Assembly (NCBI GenBank): GCA_009599575.1
Contig: VWND01000024.1
Location: 62,001-126,000, forward strand
DNA from: Blumeriella jaapii
Lineage: Eukaryota; Ascomycota; Leotiomycetes; Helotiales; Drepanopezizaceae
Length of the DNA: 64,000 bases
Direction of reading: 5' to 3'
The notes below the pieces were generated by a model, which saw only the letters and a list, made by a program, of their open reading frames with translations, ran no database searches and was not told where the DNA came from. Below, piece after piece: positions 56,290 to 64,000 of the stretch; position 1 is the first letter of the stretch, and each line of letters begins with the position of its first letter. A program made the position numbers and the translations under genes.

Positions 56290-58341
56290 ATTTGAAGCCG
56301 GATGGAGAAGAATTGCGCTGAGGTATTAACTAACCACTTGGACTACAATTTGGAGGAGAGTAAGGTCGACTTTGGACAGGCGAGGGACAGATGAATGACA
56401 GATTTAATACCAGATAAGTAACAACTTTAAGACGCTGACGTTCAGCAGACTCGCCACTAGAGCCGCACCTCGGGCCCCTCGGCATGCACGTCTGGCTATC
56501 GACGACTTCCCCGCATCCTGCCATCCCAACATTTATTCCTAAGAGAAGACAGAGACTCAAGTCTAGATATCTAGCACGACGTGGCACTTGCTGCCCGTAG
56601 CAAGTCAGAAAATTAAAAGACATCGTGCTGCGATATCCTCGAAGGCGTTCCTTACGAGGTTGGATTTGAAAGAGTCGAAAGTCTATCGGGAAAGCTTGTT
56701 TTCTTTCTCAAGCGAGTAAACAAACCAAGAATCATCCTAGGCGAAACAGGAAACCGGCCCGTTCCCGCCAAACGAGGGGGCAGAGAATACCCCGCTCTCG
56801 ATTTCTCGGACTGTATAGCTCCCGTAGGAACTCCCATCGTCTCCAAGCTCGCAGGCGTCGCCGTGCCGGACCCAGGTGGGCTGCCCGTCCCATTGGAAGA
56901 TCCTGATCCGGTCACTGGCTCAGGAGCTCAGTGCGCTCAGAGCCTCCTCTCCCAATCCTTCTCTGGACAGCGCTCAAGGCCAAGACCACAAGTGTAGAAG
57001 CGAGGTTAGTAGATCGCAATAGAAGACAGTGGGTTGTCACGAAGTAAAGTGACTGTGGAGACGAAAAGGCGACGCGAAGCGTGATCCAATCAACATGTAC
57101 TCGACAGACGTGCCCAGGTTGACTGAACTAAGCACTGCTCGAACTTGCACGTCGAATGGTTTTCCTTCTACTCTGAGACGCTGTCTTGGCGGACGGCTCG
57201 CCCTCCGCGAGACGGCTTAAAGAAGCCTAGCTTTCTTCGCTGTGCCGCGTCAAAACAGCAGAGCCGTGGATTCTGTTGGGGCGTGAATCAACGTCAAGAA
57301 TCAAGAGACCAAAAACGAGCTCGCTTTAATCGCTGGGAGACGAAGGGTTTTGTTGACTGCTCAAGGTTCTCGCTAAGAACGGGAGGCTCCGAGCGGAAAA
57401 AAGGGGAACATGGCAGGCAGGATTGAGCTGAGCGCTGAGCCAAAAAACCCCATTGTGGTCACGTCTCAGGCCCATATCGTGCTATTGCCTACGTATCATA
57501 ATGGGCTCCGCGCTGAGAGGTACAGGGGAGCTGGCAGTGCTGATATCCAAACCCTTTTCCCCTTCTATTATAGACTGATTTGCAGACCCTGGACAATAAC
57601 ATGGTATCATACCTAAACTAAAATTCAAACCATATCATCGAAAATCGCTTCGTCAAGGCGATTCTTTATTCAAGCAGGTGTCCATTCCCCAAGCCATTTT
57701 ACCCCCAACCCGGTTGCTGGGGCCTCTCAAGTGGGTTCCGATTTGGGTTTGGGTTTTGTTGTTTGCATAAATTGCAAAAAGCTAGCTAGTTCACTTGGGC
57801 CTCAAGTCGAAGGCAATGCTGTCATGCTGTACAAATATTATCCTATTGCAAGTTAAAAATCAAGAAAGCAATGTGAGGTGCGTAAGGATCCTCACAGTCA
57901 TGGAATCCATCATGCCGTTTTCAGACACTCTCTCTCCGGAAATTGACCTGAATGGCTTCGCGGTATCTAGACTCAGCATTATCAGGAACCCGTTGAAAGA
58001 GCGGAATCTTACTCGCTATTCGCTATGTTTGGATTAAGTCCCCTCTCGTGGGGGAACTGAAAGAATCCATCGCTTTAAGTGTATGAATAGAAGAAACAAC
58101 AAGGAGGGAATAGAACGAGAAAAGGATCTGCCTTCCTAGGACCTTGTTTCATACATTATCATCCAGAGTGACGCTCATAAGCGTACCAAGATTAGGGCGG
58201 AGCTGATATTACTGTGATTAGAGCCCGATACCTGGTGCGTTCCTTGGACTATCTGCCAGTTGGCGATGTCTTGAACTCCGCAAGCTGACGAATTGATATG
58301 AATTGACTCACGGTACACTGCTTTCCTCGGGGCAACACGTC

Positions 58342-58374
<33 letters not shown>

Positions 58375-60836
58375 AAAACGACGGGAAAGGCGTGTGTTAT
58401 ATCGAAGCCAGGAGGAGATTTCTCTAGCGCTAACTTTTCTTTTCTGTACATTCGCCCTTTCGTATCGCTGCAAGAATGACCAGCTACAACTTAGGTTCGG
58501 AGGCGTCTGAAACTTGCTTTCCTTCCCTACGCTCCACCAGTAGCAGCCATTTCTTTTCGATGTTGTTTGCTGGTGTCGTGAGACTTGGTTTAAGAACTCC
58601 TCGATGTAGGCAAAAAAGCATGATTGTGCTTGGGTGTTTGGATAGTTAAAAGAATCATTTGTTGCTTCCGACTTTTCCGCGCATCTGTTGTATATGGAGG
58701 TTCTTATAGCCCGATCGGAGGGAAGGGAGAGGAGAGACTTCCATTGTGGCGAATGGTGATTGGGACTTCAAATGAAAGTATCGGTTGCACATGGGGGGGC
58801 GAGCCGTGCTCAAGAGCCGTATTCGACCCAGTTTGATTTGGTTGAATCCGATTTGGGAGATGGTTGTCAAGGCTCCGACGGAGCATTGTAGAGGTAGGTA
58901 TGCTAGTGAGCCATCACGTGGGAGAACATCTTTTCACGTGACTAGTCTCCAATCTTTGCGAATAGAAAGCGTCCACAATCTCGGCTGTCTTTACTTCAAA
59001 GTCTTCATGATCAGGTCTGAGATGGATTTGAGCTTTGTTAATTATCGTATGTACAGCTTTTCTTCCATTAAAACAATTCCACGCCCCGGATCGAGGTTGT
59101 CCTAGTGGTTGCTTTTGCTGCTCTCAGAAACTGTATCAACAGAATGCATATTAAAGCATTTACGATAAACCCACTTTTGCAAGGTTAGATTTCGAAACAT
59201 TGTTAGGGTTTCGTACCAGTTGATGTGTCTATCAGACCTACGCTGAAATCCAAATCATATTGGCCATTTGACTTATCGTATGTTTAAGAAATCGTTTGCC
59301 TGTTACCTGAAATTTTTGCCTTTTGATTGATGTAAGAGAGCAAAGTCTTACACAGGGCATAATATTTGATACTGTCTGTAAAAAATCTGATAGATATGCC
59401 TTATGCCTATGTTACCCACGCTATCATGCAGTTTCCCATCTTCGGTATCGCCAAATCGCAACACTGAATTTTCATCTTCCGTTCAAAACCTTCACGGACT
59501 CAACTTTTCATCGTTACTCAGAAGAAATAGCGAGTGACAATCTGATAGCACAGTGGTTTCAGCTGAGATTTTAGTCTAGCCAACACAAAAAAACGCCGGT
59601 TTTTGTCAAAAGAGGACTACTATCTTCGCCAGCGAGTAAACAAACAAGATCCATAAGCGAGAGCATGATATCAACTCCCATGAAGTTCAACGAGGCGCAT
59701 AGGCACGCGCTCCCAATGTCGCAAATCCCCACCCTCCCCCTTCCATCTTATCCTCTCCATATCACGAACTATCAGCCACACTCATACCGCCGCCAGCAGA
59801 GCGAGCTGATGATACACGTGTGCCCCATCTTTAGCCACCCTTCTCATCTGCGGAACTCCGTAACCCCCCAAAATCAACAGACTAGTTTTTTGCACCGAGA
59901 CACTCCTCGGGAATCTGTATCCAGAACCCACCCACGGACACGGCATCGGTCCTTCCACCAAAAGTATCATGCGCACGCCCGCCGGCAAGACACACACAAA
60001 CACGAGTTTCCCATGTGCTCATGCCACAATGATCCTGCGCGCAGCCAGCAGTGTGATGATGCCCATTTGCCGATCACTCCCCTTCCCTTTTCTGCTACTG
60101 CAGACCGTGTGGCTGAAGCAAAATCTCCGGAGAGAGCGCGCGATTCTGGATGATACGGAATGCGGACGTCCGTGAGAGTGTGGTACAACATCTAGGTGTG
60201 CGTCTTGATGGGTCGCCGTCATAGGACCTGACTTGTCTGCCTTTGCTAAGCGCTGCATTGCTTTTGGCTGATTTCGGGGTCTGGTTTTGCATACGGGATT
60301 TTGAGCTAGGCTCTTGGTATTCTTGTTTCGCAATACGTAGTGTGGTGGAATATACTTATTCAGCTTTATCTCGATATGCGATTGAATTGTAGACTAAAAC
60401 AAAGGGTTTGATCTATGTGCACGTGAGGCATTGGTGATGCTATCTGTTGGTTTCTACGGTAGAGGCATTCTGTGCATGACATTGTTTCCTGCTATGGTGG
60501 CATGAGAGGGTTCAAAGCTCTCTATGTTGAACTCTCACAATAAAAAGAACCTTTCATTCCTCGAAATTGGCAATGTACGGAAGTCTGACTTCAGGGTAAG
60601 GTTCTCGGAGAACTTGGGAAATACACGTTAGGCATTCCATTGTTTGTAACCTTGATTTCCATGGTACATCTGATCTTTGTTTCTCGGACCCTTTTCTTCA
60701 ATCAATTTGATTTGTTGCAAATGATTCCCAATTCCGAGTTCCTCACCACCAATCCCCGGTCCGTTTGCAATATACGTGATCAGCTCTTCCCGAACTTTCT
60801 CCCATTCAATGCCGATCCAGTATTCTGCTCTAGACT
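56290..60836. other. Long spacer without a confidently supported gene
   Basis: Normal composition with scattered frames of 60-160 codons, none with splice signals and domains I recognise. The plus frame around 56640-57000 (GVPYEVGFERVESLSGKLVF, without ATG) and an ATG frame at 59665-60153 are the longest but look non-coding. A GCGAGTAAACAAAC word occurs at 56713 and 59630. An AGATAAG word (GATA-type) lies 120-130 bp upstream of the ALDH start. Confidence 0.4.
58341..58362. repeat. Poly-C tract (22 C) followed by A9
   Basis: Homopolymer junction in the spacer, with a second run of A after it. Length may be unreliable. Confidence 0.9.
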
Positions 60837-61795
60837 CTACATGACGATAACCATCCCCAATAAGGCAACTATCAAAGCAACTCCGGAAGATTTCAGCCAC
60901 ACCAAATTCCCTTTTCTCAACCCACCGCTTGTCTGTTGCAAGCCTGAAGTGAAAGCAGGGCTGCTCGTGGGAACCCTGTTCGTCACAGTTGGGTAATCAG
61001 TAGGCGTCGTCTGCGTCGTCCCAGCAACAGGCTGCGCAACTGGGCCTGCCGTCACAGTCCCAGTCGCCGTGGCACTCCCCGTCCAACTGTCCGTCTTCGT
61101 CGAGCATTCAGTCCAATCTGACCAAGTCGACCATTCGCCACTCCCAGAACTTTCCCACTTGCCGTCCGTCCAATAATCCGAGCCTGGCCAGTCGCTCCCA
61201 GGACATTTATCGTCCGGCCAAGCTCCGGCACCCCAAGGTCCGGGGGCATCGGTCGGCCATGGCCCGTCATCCTTCCATGTGTGTGTGTCAGAGTGGTGGT
61301 ACGTGGACCAGGGACCATCATGATCGGACTTCCATGTACTGATCTCGCTGAGGTAGGATGAGTAGTCGCTTGCGTGTGCGCCGGTGTAGGTGGTGCACAG
61401 TGATGTAGATCCTGAGCAAGACTACCGTTAAAAAGTGGGCCTCTCACCAGAATGAAGAAGGAAAATCCTGTACCTTTCTGCTTGCTGTCAGTGCGGGCGA
61501 GAGAAAGTAACGTTTGGCTAAGTGCGATTCCCAACATAGAAGTGGAACAGAAGATCTAAGGAACTGGCACTGGCGCAGTCAGGTGTGGAAGCACACCATG
61601 TGGTATAGACTTGTCTGTCGGCTTTGAAGCTTTTATTAAGCCACACGCGGTCTGGTGACACCGATTCCTCATCCATTGGTGCTAGTTCAATGCTGCGACG
61701 GAAAAGTGACAACGTACCACGCATGAAGAAAAATCGTCCTTATCCGAAGCAGTGCTCGCAGCTGCGAAAGCCAACAATGCCATTAAAGACCTCAT
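60837..61795 (-). CDS. Secreted Trp-rich protein, probably GPI-anchored
   Basis: Exon 1 is 61718-61795, with signal peptide MRSLMALLAFAAASTA. The last exon is 60837-61421 (194 codons), preceded by a clean 52-bp intron 61422-61473 (GTACAG..TAG). The part between is uncertain. A GT..AG intron at 61668-61717 would lead to a frame reading QVYTTWCASTPDCASA, and a further junction is needed before 61500. The last exon holds about 13 Trp in some 85 residues (GPWSTYHHSDTHTWKDDGPW, GAWPDDKCPGSDWPGSDYW, WSTWSDWTECSTKTDSWTG). Then comes a Thr/Ser/Pro-rich stalk, and the hydrophobic end GVALIVALLGMVIVM after SSG fits a GPI signal or single TM segment. No known enzyme domain. Likely cell-wall or surface protein; function unknown. 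Confidence 0.6.
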
Positions 61796-61919
61796 AATGC
61801 CGACTGAAAAAACGGCTATTGCTAAGCTTGCGATTATAGAGAGAGTGAATTCGTACTAACAGTAGCAAGACGTGGAAATGATAAGAGGATTAACGTCGAG
61901 GTTTATTGTGCTTTAATAG

Positions 61920-62264
61920 ATGTCAAACTGCCAGAACGCGCGTCCAACAACCATATTCTGCTGTACTCCTGAGTGCATCTGTTTCAAACTCAGCCTGGAT
62001 CTCCATGTGGTAACTACCTTTGCTTACATCCAGTCCGGCCGGTCGATGGAAACAGGCGCGCTGGGTTTCCCCAATCTGCAAGTCCGTCACATGCGTCTAC
62101 CGCCGACGTATACGTGTTATTACCCATCTAAGATAACGTTTTGTAACATGGCTGTTCAAGTATTTATGAAACGGAACAATCCATACAACGATTACGTTGG
62201 ATTCTACCCGTCCATCGAGGCTGACCATGGAGTCGTGATTGGCACTAGCTTTTCTGAATGCTAA
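61920..62264 (+). CDS. Small hypothetical ORF (114 codons)
   Basis: ATG frame beginning MSNCQNARPTTIFCCTPECI and ending VVIGTSFSEC, divergent from the Trp-rich gene. It lacks a clear signal peptide or domain. Its first part is Cys-containing and its C-terminal half has YNDYVGFYPSIEADHGVVIG. It could be a later exon of an unrecognised gene or a chance frame. Confidence 0.2.
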   Translation: MSNCQNARPTTIFCCTPECICFKLSLDLHVVTTFAYIQSGRSMETGALGFPNLQVRHMRLPPTYTCYYPSKITFCNMAVQVFMKRNNPYNDYVGFYPSIEADHGVVIGTSFSEC

Positions 62265-63006
62265 ACAATTCCGGGTTCAGGGCATATCATAGTGGTCATA
62301 ATGGCTGCTTTGAGATCATGTGTAGTGTGTTGTCGGAATAAGCCGCATGAAATATCGATTTCCTTTGTCGTGTCTCGCTCACACTCCTATCATAATTCTT
62401 GGCTGAGCCGTGAGCCTCTCTCCGCCGAACGACTGTAGGTAACCGAGACGTGCAGGTGCCGGGCATGCATCTGCGCCGAGGTCTACAGCCCCGAGCCGCG
62501 CAGAAATCCTAGGTATGAACTTGCAAATCTGGAAATATTTCTAGTGCTTGGATGTGCGTATGCCATTGTTGTCAGTAGTCCGCTGTTTATTCTGAAGTTC
62601 CGAGACCGTACACAATCCCTAGCGCCAGCTCCCCTGGATCTGAACAAGAATTTCGCAACAGCATAGAGTCTGATATGGGCGTCAGCTATCTACAGAGCCG
62701 GCTCTAATGCAAGGCACCAGAGCACCATCCCAGGTTCAACGATATTGCTCCCCAGGATTGTATGTCATCTGCAAAGGGAAAACAAGATACTACCTTCGGT
62801 ACTCGTAAATGTGAAGTCACAAGGTACTCGGAGCTATCCAAAGCCCAGCCCCAGTGGCGCAGGCGAACAGTAGCTACTGACATCTCTTTCTGTCAAGTAT
62901 TCTTAAGTACCTCTGGGCCCATGGCCGTCGTGTCCTAGCAGCAGCTTCAGTTGAGGAAACTCTTTCTTCTCATATCATAATCCCTCGATACGCGCATCCA
63001 GCAAAC
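62265..63006. promoter_or_regulatory. Upstream region of the multicopper oxidase gene
   Basis: No gene seen. Starts soon after the small ORF and ends at the oxidase ATG, with CATCCAGCAAAC immediately before that ATG. No clear TATA box or WGATAR iron-regulator site was found by eye. Confidence 0.35.
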
Positions 63007-64000
63007 ATGATCAAAACATTCACTACTCTCCTCGCGTTGGCGACGCTCGCTCTAGGAAAGACCGTCACTTATGATTTTAGCATTGATTGGGTAACTGCTT
63101 CACCTGATAATTTCACTAGGCAGGTAATTGGCATAAACGGCAAGTTCCCCTTGCCTACCATCGAAGCGACTGTTGGCGACAATATCGTTGTCAACGTATA
63201 CAACAACCTCGGAAGCGAGTCGACCTCGTTGCATTTCCACGGCCTCGATCAATTTGGAACGCAGTTTGCGGACGGCGCATCCGGAGCCACCCAGGTAAGG
63301 CAGATATACTATCCCGTAGACCAGAGGGGCGGATTCTGACCTGTGTAGTGTCCTATCCCACCGGGATCGTCGCTTAAATATGACTTCGTTGTATGGACCC
63401 ATGATAAGCTCTTGCAAAAATGTACTGGCTGACAAAGTGAACAAGGCGGATAGACCAGGAGCATATTGGTACCATAGCCATAACAAAGGTCAATAGTAGG
63501 TGCAGGGAAACCCCATTTTCCTTTTTCCTGTTGATTCAAGACTTCCAAGAAGGCAGCAGTTGACTTTCCGGTTTATAGCCCAGACGGACTAAGAGGTAAG
63601 CTGATTAAGAAAAAGTAGAGCTCCCACAGCTGACGAAGGCAGGACCTTTGATAATACACGACCCTAATGGACCATACGCCGACCAATATGACGAAGAGAT
63701 CATTCTCACTGTGTCTGACTGGTATCACACCCCAGTCCCAGCATTGATCTCGCAAATGTTGTCAACCACCAACGTGCAGGCTGTACCTCCGTTTCCCGAT
63801 GCCTTGCTGGTCAACGAATCAACGACTGCGACCTTTAAATTCGACGTTTCAAAAACATACAAGATCGACATCATCAACATGGCAGCGTTCGCATCTGTTT
63901 TCATTCAGTTTGACTCCCACCCAATGAACATCATTGCAGTTGACGGAAGCTATACGGTGGAGAAGGAGGCTTTTCAGATCCGTCTGACCCCAGCGCAACG
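63007..64000 (+). CDS. Multicopper oxidase, Fet3-like (5' part, runs off window)
   Basis: Copper enzyme of the laccase/ferroxidase superfamily, entering the secretory path by MIKTFTTLLALATLALG. Exons: 63007-63294, 63349-63390, 63446-63495, 63579-63595 (17 bp) and 63643 to the window end. The introns are 54, 55, 83 and 47 bp, all GT..AG and all keeping frame. The first cupredoxin domain has both copper clusters: LHFHGLDQFG and GAYWYHSHNKGQYPDGLRG, with CPIPPGSSLKYDF between them. The second domain begins PLIIHDPNGPYADQYDEEII. The spacing resembles Fet3 ferroxidases (HFHGL, YWYHSH, GQY-DG-RG) more than classical laccases. Specificity residues and the C-terminal copper sites lie outside the window, so ferroxidase versus laccase-like activity is open. 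Confidence 0.88.

Noticed and set aside
1..64000. tRNA, 5S or other RNA genes
   Set aside because: I looked for B-box-like GGTTCGANNCC words and found none with a matching A box. GGTTCGA occurrences lie in RIP-mutated DNA.

Overview
The window looks like nuclear DNA of a filamentous ascomycete (Pezizomycotina). The genes have short introns (about 47-170 bp) with GT..AG borders and CTGAC/CTAAC-type branch sites. The gene families are typically fungal: NudE, 2EXR, Fung_rhodopsin, Fet3-like oxidase. A long AT-rich block carries the C-to-T signature of repeat-induced point mutation (RIP). I cannot name the genus.

Layout. (1) 1-15.5 kb is a GC-rich gene compartment: the 5' part of acetyl-CoA carboxylase (minus), a NudE dynein-pathway protein (minus), a 2EXR-domain protein (minus) and a fungal rhodopsin-like 7-TM protein (plus). 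The spacers are full of microsatellites and include a 97/90-bp tandem array at 12.0-12.5 kb. (2) 16.1-16.7 kb is a deleted Tc1/mariner element. (3) 16.7-22.05 kb is gene-poor DNA of intermediate composition holding old diverged repeats. (4) 22,053-54,161 is one nested stack of LTR retrotransposons, all with minus-strand sense. An outer Ty1/copia element (198-bp LTRs, TSD CTTCC) of about 6.2 kb has been split by three later insertions: a 6.4-kb Ty3/gypsy element (23,273-29,651), an 11.3-kb Ty3/gypsy element (30,473-41,769) and an 8.2-kb Ty1/copia element (43,805-52,036). Each has paired LTRs and matching target-site duplications. Removing the insertions with one TSD copy restores the outer reading frame at all three junctions. 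(5) 54.5-64 kb returns to normal composition: an aldehyde dehydrogenase (minus), a long spacer, a secreted Trp-rich and probably GPI-anchored protein (minus), and the 5' part of a Fet3-like multicopper oxidase (plus) that runs off the window.

The host genes do not form an obvious pathway. They are housekeeping or cell-surface functions on either side of a transposon graveyard. The most unusual items are the resolvable nest, the roughly 3.9-kb extra coding-like region behind pol in the 11.3-kb gypsy element, the 97/90-bp array, the five-fold spaced motif pair at 17.5-20.8 kb and the Trp-rich surface protein. All exon limits were read by eye from splice signals and frame. No homology search was run.
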